From Bog-159 sp049514955 (GTDB taxonomy: Bacteria > Acidobacteriota > Terriglobia > Bryobacterales > Bryobacteraceae), in the NCBI GenBank assembly GCA_049514955.1, contig JBEKUO010000032.1, positions 1 to 20,676 of the forward strand: 20,676 nucleotides of DNA. The letters are read 5' to 3'. Under the pieces are notes generated by a model. The model was not told the DNA's origin. It searched no databases and saw only the letters and a list, made by a program, of their open reading frames with translations. Shown here one piece after another: positions 1-6,513 of the stretch. How positions within the stretch are numbered: the stretch's first letter is position 1; each line of letters opens with the position of its first letter. Position numbers and translations under genes: made by a program.

Positions 1-121
1 TGCCTGAGGTGGGGCCTTCCCACTTCCCTTTGAACACGCGCACGACCGCCCAAGGGTCCGGCTGCGCGGCGGCGCCGAGAGCCATCATCAGGCCAATCGG
101 CAGCAGCAGCGAACGCTTCAT
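1..121 (-). CDS. Secreted protein, N-terminal fragment (DUF1579-like, partial)
   Basis: Only the first 40 codons lie in the window; the gene continues beyond base 1. The start ATG (121-119) overlaps the stop of the upstream membrane-protein gene as ATGA, so the two are probably translationally coupled. The fragment begins MKRSLLLPIGLMMALGAAAQ, a clear signal peptide with likely cleavage after AAA, followed by PDPWAVVRVFKGKWEG. A secreted start followed by a G-K-W-E-G motif is reminiscent of DUF1579/lipocalin-like proteins that are common in Acidobacteriota, but with so little sequence this family call is a guess. The export prediction is well supported; the function is unknown. Confidence 0.6.
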   Translation of the reverse strand, partial: MKRSLLLPIGLMMALGAAAQPDPWAVVRVFKGKWEGPTSG

Positions 122-474
122 GCTTCCCTCTTCTCGGCGAGCTTGGCCGTCCCCATCCGTTGCGTCAGGAAGCCGATGATCGCACCGGTGACGAAGCCGG
201 GCAGCATGATTTCCAGGTAGTGCTCGTGCTGCATCGCGGCCACCCCAAAAGCGAACAACAGCCCGAGCGCCGCGCCCATCGCGATTCCCCATTTCGTGGA
301 TTGCACTTTGCGCGCGAACCAGCCGCTCAGCAGGCCCACCAGCATGCCCTTGATCGACGATCCCACCATGATGCCGGTCATCATGTTGCGTGTTTCCGGG
401 TAAAACGCCGCGGTGGCGCCGTCCAGCGCCCCGAGGAGGAGGCCAAACAGCAGTCCGACCAGAATCTTGTTCAT
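118..474 (-). CDS. Small integral membrane protein (118 aa)
   Basis: I do not recognise a named family. The protein is mostly hydrophobic, with about four membrane segments (residues about 3-22, 33-52, 61-80 and 87-106), Gly/Ala-rich helices and a charged C-terminal tail ending KLAEKREA. The ATG has a good ribosome binding site, AAGGAG six bases upstream. It lies 44 bases downstream of the kinase gene on the same strand and overlaps the next secreted-protein gene by ATGA. It is therefore plausibly the third gene of a sigma factor - kinase - membrane protein - secreted protein operon. A membrane role is supported by composition; a functional link to the kinase is inferred only from position. 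Confidence 0.75.
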   Translation of the reverse strand: MNKILVGLLFGLLLGALDGATAAFYPETRNMMTGIMVGSSIKGMLVGLLSGWFARKVQSTKWGIAMGAALGLLFAFGVAAMQHEHYLEIMLPGFVTGAIIGFLTQRMGTAKLAEKREA

Positions 475-518
475 CGTTTACTCCTTCACACTAGTATTCC
501 GCGTTGGCGGGGATTCCT

Positions 519-1358
519 TTAACGGGTGCGCAGAAAAAAGAGCGCGAATTTTACGACGGCATAGGCTGCCAGCAGCCAAAGCAACACGGCATTGCGCGAT
601 CCGAACCGCCGCAATCGATGCCACAGCGGTTCAGACCAGGCCTCCACTGCACGGCCTTCCTGGAAGCGATCGATATCGGCGAGCAGCGCGGCGGCGTCCG
701 GATAGCGGGCGGTGGGATCCGCGATCATGGCCTTGGCGGCGATGGCGCGCAGTGCGGGCGGCGACACAGGGTTCCCCGGCGCGGTCAGCATGAATTCGAG
801 CAACGCGCCCAGTGCATAGATATCGGAACGCTCATCCAGGCGCGCGTCCGGGGCGCGAAACGCGGGCGTGCCGGCGATGGCCGCTACGCCCCAATCCATC
901 ACGTAGACTTCGCCAAATTCGCCAACCATCACATTCTGCGGCTTGAGGTCGCGATGAATCGTGCCACGGGTGTGAGCGAAAGCCAGCGCTTCGCCGACGC
1001 GCCGCATCACGCGCAGACGCTCGCCCAGCGATGGCGATCCGGCCAGGTAGTGGTCCAGGCGCGCGCCGGCCACCAGCTTCATCGCGTAGAATGCGCGGCC
1101 GTCGGGCAACTCGCCGGTCTCATAGATGGGCACGATCGCCGGATGCTCCAGCCCCGCGATGAGCTGCGCTTCGCCGGCCAGCGCGGAGTCGAGGACTTTG
1201 AGCGCCACTCGGCGATCGAGCTGGCAATCGCGCGCCGCGTAGACCACGCCCATCCCGCCGCGGCCGATCTCGGATTCCAGCTCGTACCGGGTCCCGGAGA
1301 GGTCGGGTAGCACCGCCACTTGGCGCAGATGGTCGAGGACGGAATCGCTCACATCCAT
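519..1358 (-). CDS. Membrane-anchored Ser/Thr protein kinase (Hanks type)
   Basis: A 279-aa kinase if started at the ATG that overlaps the sigma-factor gene by 10 bases; the open frame extends to 1451, but that extension lies inside the sigma gene and is not protein-like. Visible motifs: glycine loop GRGGMG (32-37), ATP-binding Lys54 in VALKVL, catalytic HRDLKPQN (135-142), DWG (155-157) in place of DFG, GTPAFRAPD (163-171) and ERSDIYALG. Only five residues (VAAIA) separate DWG from GTP, so the activation segment is unusually short and has no Ser/Thr there. The alphaC region is also compact (GEAQLIAGLEHP). A C-terminal hydrophobic helix (about 257-276) should anchor it in the inner membrane with the kinase domain cytoplasmic. 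Unlike PASTA kinases it has no extracellular sensor. It probably signals together with the overlapping ECF sigma factor. Confidence 0.9.
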   Translation of the reverse strand: MDVSDSVLDHLRQVAVLPDLSGTRYELESEIGRGGMGVVYAARDCQLDRRVALKVLDSALAGEAQLIAGLEHPAIVPIYETGELPDGRAFYAMKLVAGARLDHYLAGSPSLGERLRVMRRVGEALAFAHTRGTIHRDLKPQNVMVGEFGEVYVMDWGVAAIAGTPAFRAPDARLDERSDIYALGALLEFMLTAPGNPVSPPALRAIAAKAMIADPTARYPDAAALLADIDRFQEGRAVEAWSEPLWHRLRRFGSRNAVLLWLLAAYAVVKFALFFLRTR

Positions 1359-2056
1359 AGGCGCCGCATCTCCTCGCGCAGCTCCCGTTCGCCCGATGTC
1401 ACGCCGCGCAGCCGGTCGTTCACGAACCCGCGCAGCGTGCGGCGGGCCCACGCCAGATGATTGGTCACGGAGGTTTCGGCGATGCCATGGCGCGCGGCCA
1501 ATTCAGCGTAGGAGGGACGTTCGCCGCCGGCCAAGTCGAAAGCTTCGAAGATCTGGAATTGGATCTGCTTGCCCGACTCTTCGCAGAGCACGCGCAGATC
1601 TTCGATCGCCAGGGCGAACAATTGGCGCTGCCACTCGCGTTCGAAGGCTTGTTCAGGTGACTCGGTGGTGATCGCCTGCGCGTCGACCGGCTCGAACGCG
1701 ATATCGCCGCCGCGCTTCTGCCGGTTCGCGGAGGCGTGTTGGTTGGCGGCGAAGCGTTCCACGGCCATGCGGAGATAGGTGCGGAACGAGGCTTTGGCCG
1801 GGTCGAAGCGCGCGAAAAAATCGCGTTCCAGCGCGGTAGTGAAGAAGCTTTGGGTCAGGTCTTTGGCGTCTTCGTTGTCCTTGCGAAACTTGACGCGGAT
1901 AAATCGATAGACAGGCTTCCAGTACAGCGCGATTACGCGTTCCAGGGCTTCGTTCGGCAGGCCGGCAGTGGCCGCCTCCAGTAGCGAAAGCTGCGTAGAT
2001 GGGAAATGGCCATGCGGCCCGCCCATCGTTGTGTCCGGGTCCAACCGTCCGCGCAT
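1349..2056 (-). CDS. ECF-type RNA polymerase sigma factor, kinase-linked
   Basis: Sigma-70 family region 2 is seen in YWKPVYRFIRVKFRK..EDAKDLTQSFF, with the DLTQ-F core typical of ECF factors. Region 4 appears as SYAELAARHGIAETSVTNHLAWARRTLR, a helix-turn-helix for -35 recognition. The middle linker is longer than in minimal ECFs. The gene ends inside the start of the Ser/Thr kinase gene (10-base overlap), a layout known for kinase-linked ECF groups of Acidobacteriota and Planctomycetes. The start is uncertain: TTG 2092, ATG 2056, TTG 2044 and ATG 2026 are all in frame. ATG 2056 has GGTGGA just upstream. TTG 2044 would give a DPDTTMGGP N-terminus, which I associate with this family. No anti-sigma factor is visible, so control by phosphorylation is inferred. 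Confidence 0.88.
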   Translation of the reverse strand: MRGRLDPDTTMGGPHGHFPSTQLSLLEAATAGLPNEALERVIALYWKPVYRFIRVKFRKDNEDAKDLTQSFFTTALERDFFARFDPAKASFRTYLRMAVERFAANQHASANRQKRGGDIAFEPVDAQAITTESPEQAFEREWQRQLFALAIEDLRVLCEESGKQIQFQIFEAFDLAGGERPSYAELAARHGIAETSVTNHLAWARRTLRGFVNDRLRGVTSGERELREEMRRLWM

Positions 2057-2143
2057 GCTATCCACCGATGATAGCGTAGCGCCCCGCTTCAAAAGTCCGG
2101 AGATATACCCGGGAGAATCCAGTGGCAGGAGTGGGGCTGTAAC

Positions 2144-2524
2144 TTACGCCTTAGATTTGTGCGCCTTGCGGTATGCCGCCCAACGCTTCTTCGTGGCTTC
2201 CCTTATGGCTCTCAAACCAGCCGCCGACATTTTCCGCTTCTTGGGCTTTTCCGGTACAGCCTGTTGCTGTTTCTGCGCCGCCCATCTGGCTCTCTGTGCG
2301 GCGGCGATCCTGGCACGGGCGGATTTGCTCATCTTGCGGCGCTTCTGTGGAACTACGTGATCCGATCCAGTTACCGTGGCTTTCGGACGACCGGGACCGG
2401 CTTGGCCGAGTTGCGCCTTAATCTCGGCTATCCTCGCGGTGAGTCTTTCACGTTGGTTCTCATAACCAACGATGGCCATCTCCAGGATGGCGCTGTCTTC
2501 TCTTGGCTGTGCTTGTCGTGGCAT
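2144..2524 (-). CDS. Small basic protein with duplicated RW-ending motif
   Basis: A 126-aa, very basic protein that I cannot assign to a named function. Residues about 10-45 form a coiled-coil-like stretch (ERLTARIAEIKAQLGQ), followed by a GPGRPK linker resembling an AT-hook core. Two copies of one motif follow: RRKMSKSARARIAAAQRARW and KRKMSAAGLRAIREATKKRW. The shared pattern is (K/R)-(K/R)-K-M-S-x(5)-R-x-x-x-x-A-x-(4)-RW, similar to nucleic-acid-binding NUMOD3-like helices. This suggests a DNA- or RNA-binding protein with an oligomerising N-terminus, but it is an inference. It is separated from the sigma gene by about 50-90 bases. A perfect 17-bp dyad lies 31-48 bases before the start and may control it. 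Confidence 0.7.
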   Translation of the reverse strand: MPRQAQPREDSAILEMAIVGYENQRERLTARIAEIKAQLGQAGPGRPKATVTGSDHVVPQKRRKMSKSARARIAAAQRARWAAQKQQQAVPEKPKKRKMSAAGLRAIREATKKRWAAYRKAHKSKA

Positions 2525-2932
2525 TTTCGGTAGTCTTCCCTAGGACGCTGAATTGGACTGTCTACGACAGTCGCCTGCGATTCGATTCTAGCACTGGTTG
2601 ACTTGCGTTACACAATCGCCGGCGGTCTGGGGTGCAATTCGTAGCGTGGGATTTGGTCATCGTTGGCTGTATGGCAAGCGAACTAGGCACTCCCTGCTTC
2701 TTGGCCGGCCGCATACGATTCATAAAGCGGCCAAGCGTGGACCGGCGTGGGATCGTTTTTTTTCCAGTGTGCTACGGCGCGATCGTCCACTTGGAGCGCA
2801 CCGGCCAGGAGCGCTTTTGCCCTCAAACCCGTGGGACTATCATAGACAGGGATCTGCGGGTATGTTTTCCGAGGTGGAAGTGACGATAGAACAGCGGCTC
2901 GCCGTCTCTCACAGGGTCGAATTCCCCGACTC
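2525..2932. other. Intergenic stretch (about 400 bp)
   Basis: No convincing gene. The overlapping open frames on both strands lack ribosome binding sites and family-like sequence. Present are the 17-bp dyad at 2556-2572 and a run of eight T on the plus strand near 2757-2764, which is not preceded by a clear hairpin. A minus-strand stretch at about 2683-2850 reads somewhat protein-like (LLAGALQVDDRAVAHW) and could be a gene remnant, but this is not strong enough to call. Confidence 0.5.
2556..2572. promoter_or_regulatory. Perfect 17-bp dyad, candidate operator
   Basis: GACTGTC-TAC-GACAGTC is a perfect inverted repeat with 7-bp arms and a 3-bp centre. It sits 31-48 bases upstream of the start of the small basic protein gene (2524), where a transcription factor would act. 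The arms and spacing fit a dimeric repressor or activator site better than a terminator, because the centre is too short for a stable RNA loop and there is no T-tract. The binding protein is unknown. Confidence 0.45.
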
Positions 2933-3886
2933 CTACCCGGCCGGCAACGTGCTGGTCTGCGCGATTGCAGCTTCGCCAACCGGTCCACCCTCGCGCGCCT
3001 TAAAATGTTGCCGTTCACTTTGGGATCCCACGGTCTTCGTATACACCTTACTGAACTCAGCTCCCCAAAAAAAGAGCTGCGTCGAGTAGTATACCCATAG
3101 CAACACGACAATCGGCGAGCCGGCAGCACTATACGTCGACCCAAAACGGGTATTCGCGAGATAGAACTCGATGAGCTGCTTGCCAATCATAAATAGCAAT
3201 GCGGTGATCATGGCTCCGAGGGCGACGTCGCTCCACTTCAATGCGACGTCCGGGACGATTTTGTAGAGGGCAGCAAACAGCACCGCTATCACCAGATACA
3301 GAATCATAAACGTGACAGTCCGCGGTACGGCGATCCTCACTGCCGCGATCCAGGCGTTCAACACCAGCGAAACCAGCAGCAGGAAGCCTATGACCAACAC
3401 CGTCGCGAACGAATAGAAGCGATCCTTGATCAGACGAATGACAGTGGCCGCATTGATTCGGTCGGCGGGAAGCGGGACGTGCCAGATCGCGTTCATCGCG
3501 TCGTGCAACTCCACGAACACGGAGGAAGCGCCAAATGCCAAAGTCGCCAAGCCCAGCAAAGTAGCTATCAGACCGACTCGGGGCTGGTAGGCGCGCATGA
3601 TCACTTCCTGAATTGTCCGCGCTACGTCGGGCCCGGCCATGCCTTGGATTTCTGAAGCGAGCCGGCCTTGGGCGGCCTCCTGTCCATAAATAACAGCGGC
3701 CACCGCGACGGCTATAACGACAACGGGAGCCAGCGACAGCAGGGTATAAAATGCGAGGGAAGCGCCCAGGCGTTGAGCGTTATCGTGGATCCATTCGCTC
3801 AGCGCCTCTCTGAACATGCCCGGCAGGACTTTATATCGCAACCGTGACTCATATCGCAACCGTGACTCGGCGCTTGCCCCCAGCAT
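2933..3886 (-). CDS. YihY/BrkB-family inner membrane protein
   Basis: A 317-aa polytopic protein of the YihY/virulence factor BrkB family (older name ribonuclease BN-like, although the RNase assignment is not accepted). Diagnostic sequence: RLGASLAFYTLLSLAPVVVI near the N-terminus, then GLATLAFGASSVFVELHDAMNAIW in the middle and GSPIVVLLWVYYSTQLFFWGAEF near the end. Six or so membrane helices are visible. The family role is uncertain; links to transport and envelope integrity have been proposed. The first ATG has GGGAG eight bases upstream. Family proteins usually begin near Met24 (MFREALSEW, position 3817), and the extra N-terminus contains an 18-bp tandem duplication, so the true start may be 3817. 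It follows the YflT-like gene on the same strand with a 145-base gap. Confidence 0.92.
   Translation of the reverse strand: MLGASAESRLRYESRLRYKVLPGMFREALSEWIHDNAQRLGASLAFYTLLSLAPVVVIAVAVAAVIYGQEAAQGRLASEIQGMAGPDVARTIQEVIMRAYQPRVGLIATLLGLATLAFGASSVFVELHDAMNAIWHVPLPADRINAATVIRLIKDRFYSFATVLVIGFLLLVSLVLNAWIAAVRIAVPRTVTFMILYLVIAVLFAALYKIVPDVALKWSDVALGAMITALLFMIGKQLIEFYLANTRFGSTYSAAGSPIVVLLWVYYSTQLFFWGAEFSKVYTKTVGSQSERQHFKAREGGPVGEAAIAQTSTLPAG
3833..3868. repeat. 18-bp perfect tandem duplication
   Basis: The unit ATATCGCAACCGTGACTC occurs twice without a gap (3833-3850 and 3851-3868). If the first ATG of the YihY gene is used it encodes repeated SRLRYE/SRLRYK at the very N-terminus. If translation starts at 3817, the repeat lies in the 5' leader. 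It is likely a recent slippage duplication. Confidence 0.85.
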
Positions 3887-3888
3887 TT

Positions 3889-3904
3889 CTCAACTCCCGT
3901 GCCA
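3889..3904 (-). promoter_or_regulatory. Sigma-54-like element lacking the -12 C (weak)
   Basis: TGGCACGGGAGTTGAG matches the sigma-54 consensus TGGCACG-N4-TTGCW across the -24 half and the spacing, but has GA instead of GC at -12, a normally essential position. If used, transcription would begin near 3878, inside the longest YihY reading frame, and would favour the start at 3817. The same bases also contain the GGGAG ribosome binding site of the first ATG, so this may be coincidence. Confidence 0.2.
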
Positions 3905-4031
3905 TGTGAAGCTCAGGTCAGGTGGACCGGCAAGGCTCGAACTGAAGCCGCCGGAGGCGGCGAGGCCCAAAGCCGGCTCGACCTCGCCAGCAGCCTTTGT
4001 AGAGCGAGTAGTGCGCCTCCTGACAACCAGG

Positions 4032-4580
4032 CTATCGGGCGCCGGCTGCCGTGAGTTCGGCGCGTTGGACCGGGTGCAGCGCAATTTCCACAGCGCGTGT
4101 CGCCTTCAGAATGTCCTTGGCTTTACTGACCTCGTCCGGCGTGCCGTGAGCCACGATGACAAATTTGTCCGACTTGAGCGCCAACTCGTATTTCACGATG
4201 CTGTCTTTAGGAACGCCGATACTGTAGAGTCCCGCGCCAATTGCGCTTACTCCTCCCACCACGACAGCGCCTTCGAGAGCGCCGATAATCCAGGCGACCA
4301 GAGGACCGGCTACCAACACAGGCCCGATGCCTGGAATGGCGAAGGCCGCTGCTCCGAACAGCATTCCCCAAATGCCTCCCCAGAAGGCGCCGAATTTGCC
4401 CCAGTACTTCATCCGGTCGCCGCTGTTGTAGTACCCTACGACGTGCTCATCGGTATGGTAGTCCTTGCCGACGATAGACAGTTTCTTCATGTCATAGCCC
4501 GACCGCTGCAGCTCCTTGACGGCTTCCTCCGCTTGGGAGTGGTTCGCGTAGACGGCTACAACTGCGTCCATTTCAGGCAT
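4032..4580 (-). CDS. YflT-like (general stress 17M-type) glycine-zipper membrane protein
   Basis: A 182-aa protein. Residues about 4-45 (DAVVAVYANHSQAEEAVKEL...LSIVGKDYH) form the ferredoxin-like N-terminal domain seen in YflT/general stress protein 17M-like proteins. The middle (about 60-125) is a Gly/Ala-rich pair of membrane helices (FGAFWGGIWGMLFGAAAF ... GALEGAVVVGGVSAIGAG). A second soluble domain follows (KYELALKSDKFVIVAHGTPDEVSKAKDIL), resembling DUF1269-type proteins. ATG 4580 has AAGGAA at good spacing. The role is probably stress-related and at the inner membrane; the biochemical function is unknown. A paralogue lies at 14449-15081. No TGG-N9-TGC element was found upstream of this copy, unlike the paralogue. 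Confidence 0.82.
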   Translation of the reverse strand: MPEMDAVVAVYANHSQAEEAVKELQRSGYDMKKLSIVGKDYHTDEHVVGYYNSGDRMKYWGKFGAFWGGIWGMLFGAAAFAIPGIGPVLVAGPLVAWIIGALEGAVVVGGVSAIGAGLYSIGVPKDSIVKYELALKSDKFVIVAHGTPDEVSKAKDILKATRAVEIALHPVQRAELTAAGAR

Positions 4581-4668
4581 TGGCTTATTCCTTATCTTTC
4601 AAACCGGTTGAGTTAAGTTCAGGAGCAGCGGAGAGGGAGATCCTCGCCGCAAAATTGATTACGCTGGC

Positions 4669-4699
4669 CCCGGGGGCCCGCATCCAGCGAGGCCCCGGG
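4669..4699 (-). terminator. GC-rich hairpin, possible terminator without U-tract
   Basis: On the minus strand CCCGGGGCC (4699-4691) can pair with GGCCCCCGGG (4678-4669) with a single bulged base and a 12-base loop. It lies just downstream of the tiny ORF 4715-4819 and 89 bases before the YflT-like gene, where a terminator between the OmpA unit and the next gene would be expected. There is no U-run, so intrinsic termination is unproven. Confidence 0.4.
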
Positions 4700-4714
4700 A
4701 GTAAGTGCTGGAGC

Positions 4715-4819
4715 TTAAAACCAGCGACGACGGCCATAATAGCCTCCACCGCCGAGTAACATCACGACCAGCACGTAGCCAAAATGGTTAACATCGACGA
4801 TTTCTTTCCACTGAAACAC
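4715..4819 (-). CDS. Possible 34-aa membrane mini-protein
   Basis: A GTG-started frame 10 bases downstream of the OmpA-family stop codon encodes VFQWKEIVDVN, then the hydrophobic HFGYVLVVMLL, and ends GGGGYYGRRRWF. A short membrane helix followed by a glycine run, aromatic pair and Arg cluster resembles mini-proteins found in many Acidobacteriota, but I cannot name a family. There is only a weak ribosome binding site (GGTAAG), so it may depend on coupling to the OmpA gene. A strong hairpin follows the stop. Coding status is uncertain: the start codon is non-standard and the frame is short. Confidence 0.4.
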   Translation of the reverse strand: MFQWKEIVDVNHFGYVLVVMLLGGGGYYGRRRWF

Positions 4820-4829
4820 TGTTTTTTGC

Positions 4830-6479
4830 TTACCTGGCCGCTATTGGCGAGCCAATCTCGGTGCCGATGATTTCGCCGGAGATGACCAGTTCCACACGGC
4901 GGTTTTGCTGCCGGCCCGCAGCCGTGTCATTTGACGCCACCGGCTGAGTTTTTCCAAAGCCCCTCGATGTGACAGAGTTTGACGCCATTCCCTGCTCGGT
5001 AAGATAGTCGCGAACTGCCTCACCACGCTGTTCCGAGAGCCGCTGGTTATAGTCGTCGCCGCCGACGCTGTCGGTATGACCCTCTACGCTAAGCCTCAGG
5101 CCGGGGTGGCCCGAAACGATGCCGGCGACTTTTGCCAGTTTCTCACGGGCGATGGGCCGCAACGAATACCTGGCCGTATCAAAAAGGACATCCGACATGT
5201 TCACGATTAGTCCACGGGCCGTATCGCGAGTCTGCAGAATTGCGTTGAACTGGGTCAATAGCTGGGCTCGCAGTTCCGCCTTCTCAGCCTCCGCTTTTGC
5301 CTTCTCACTGGCGGCCCGGTCCATGTCGGCCTGAGCGGCAGCCCTCTGCGCATCATTCTCCCGCTTCAAACGGTCAACCTCGATCTGAGCCGCCGTGGCT
5401 TGCGCGTCGTTCTCCCGTTTCAGACGGTCGGCTTCGGCCTGTGACGCAGCGGCTTGCGCGTCATTTGCGCGCTTCAAACGATCTGCCTCGGCTTGCGCAT
5501 CTAACTTCGCGGCCTCCGCGTCGCGAGCCACGCGCTCACTTTCGGACTGGGCGGCAGCCCGGCCGCTCTCGGCGCGAGCTTCGCGCTCCACCCCGGCTCG
5601 GCGCTCGTTGGCCAGCCGCTCTTCTTCGATCTTCTTTACAGTGATAATCCGGGAATCCTCCGCCATTTGGACGGCCTCTCGCGCTACCGTCCCAATGGGC
5701 TTCTTGCCGGCTCTTCCCTGCAAATACCCTTCCGCGTTTTCCAGACCTTGGACGGCCTTCTGGAAAGTCTCAGCCGCATACTGCGGAGCGCCAGTCCAGC
5801 GCGCGATCTGAACCGCATTTCGCGCCTCGTAGAGCTCCAACGGCACTTTTCGATCCAGGATGATCGGCCTGATCTCGGCTGGGTTTACGTTCAGGGTGTA
5901 CTGACCCCTCTGTAGCAGCTCGAACTTCGCATCGACTTCTTCGATGGTACCTGTCGTATCGGCCCTGACGAAGTTCTCCATGACTACTACATCGCTGGGT
6001 TGCGTAACCGCAAAATATGGTTCCGCGGTCACAATCAAGCCGAAAGACTGCAGCTCGGTTGTGGCATCCAGCTTGCTGTTGTCGCCGTTCAGAAGTACTT
6101 CGCCTACGTTGGTGGCGCGGCCTTCCGGAGTAATCGCCCACATGACGTATGTGAGATACTCCGGGCCATAAGTAGTAGCCGGCTGCAGGTCGTGCATGCG
6201 CGCATCGATCTTGATTACGCCCTGTTTGCTCTCTACTTTGGCCTCGCCGCGGGCCGCAGGCATCAAAGCCGTGCCGCGGAAATCGATGTTCGTGGGACCA
6301 CTGCGGTGATTGTAATTGATCGCCTTCGTCGTACGCGCCACCACGGTGACACGATAGATAGGCACGGATGGCGCGGCAGTTACTGCAACGCTCGACTGTT
6401 GCGTCGGATTGGGAGCCTGCGGCGTCTGCGCCGAAAGAATTCCGCAACCGGCCACTAGAAGTATCCCGATCGTCTTCAT
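4830..6479 (-). CDS. OmpA-family outer membrane protein with long coiled coil
   Basis: A 549-aa exported protein. Signal peptide MKTIGILLVAGCGILSAQ; VAGC could also be an early lipobox. Residues about 35-205 form an uncharacterised beta-rich domain. Residues about 213-295 resemble DUF4398 (ARNAVQIARWTGAPQYAAET..KAVQGLENAE). Residues about 280-405 are a Glu/Ala/Arg/Lys coiled coil, including three 18-residue repeats starting E(A/V)DRLKR(A/E)NDAQ at 331, 349 and 367. A C-terminal OmpA peptidoglycan-binding domain (about 425-535) shows SVEGHTDSVGGDDYNQRLSEQR and NRRVEL. The coil could span the periplasm so that the OmpA domain grips the cell wall. It lies 34 bases downstream of the SYLF gene on the same strand, so the two are likely cotranscribed from the sigma-54-like site at 7254. 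No beta-barrel is evident. Confidence 0.9.
   Translation of the reverse strand: MKTIGILLVAGCGILSAQTPQAPNPTQQSSVAVTAAPSVPIYRVTVVARTTKAINYNHRSGPTNIDFRGTALMPAARGEAKVESKQGVIKIDARMHDLQPATTYGPEYLTYVMWAITPEGRATNVGEVLLNGDNSKLDATTELQSFGLIVTAEPYFAVTQPSDVVVMENFVRADTTGTIEEVDAKFELLQRGQYTLNVNPAEIRPIILDRKVPLELYEARNAVQIARWTGAPQYAAETFQKAVQGLENAEGYLQGRAGKKPIGTVAREAVQMAEDSRIITVKKIEEERLANERRAGVEREARAESGRAAAQSESERVARDAEAAKLDAQAEADRLKRANDAQAAASQAEADRLKRENDAQATAAQIEVDRLKRENDAQRAAAQADMDRAASEKAKAEAEKAELRAQLLTQFNAILQTRDTARGLIVNMSDVLFDTARYSLRPIAREKLAKVAGIVSGHPGLRLSVEGHTDSVGGDDYNQRLSEQRGEAVRDYLTEQGMASNSVTSRGFGKTQPVASNDTAAGRQQNRRVELVISGEIIGTEIGSPIAAR
5328..5489. repeat. Three 54-bp coding repeats in OmpA-family coiled coil
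   Basis: Three adjacent 54-bp units encode EADRLKRANDAQAAASQA, EADRLKRENDAQATAAQI and EVDRLKRENDAQRAAAQA. The 18-residue period keeps a coiled-coil register and suggests growth by tandem duplication. Confidence 0.8.
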
Positions 6480-6513
6480 ATTGTCATCTCAGCTTTCTTC
6501 TTTGCATGGCTCA

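Noticed and set aside
1396..2360. Plus-strand open frames across the sigma factor and kinase genes
   Set aside because: Shadows of GC-rich minus-strand genes whose motifs are unambiguous.
2598..3186. Overlapping open frames on both strands at the end of the YihY gene
   Set aside because: No ribosome binding site, Arg/Pro-rich composition, and they run into the YihY coding region. The minus-strand part reading ALQVDDRAVAHW looked like a helix-turn-helix remnant but is too short to support.
3890..4084. 64-aa minus-strand frame between YihY and the YflT-like gene
   Set aside because: Overlaps the end of the YflT-like gene in another frame, has Ser/Arg-rich random-looking sequence and no ribosome binding site.
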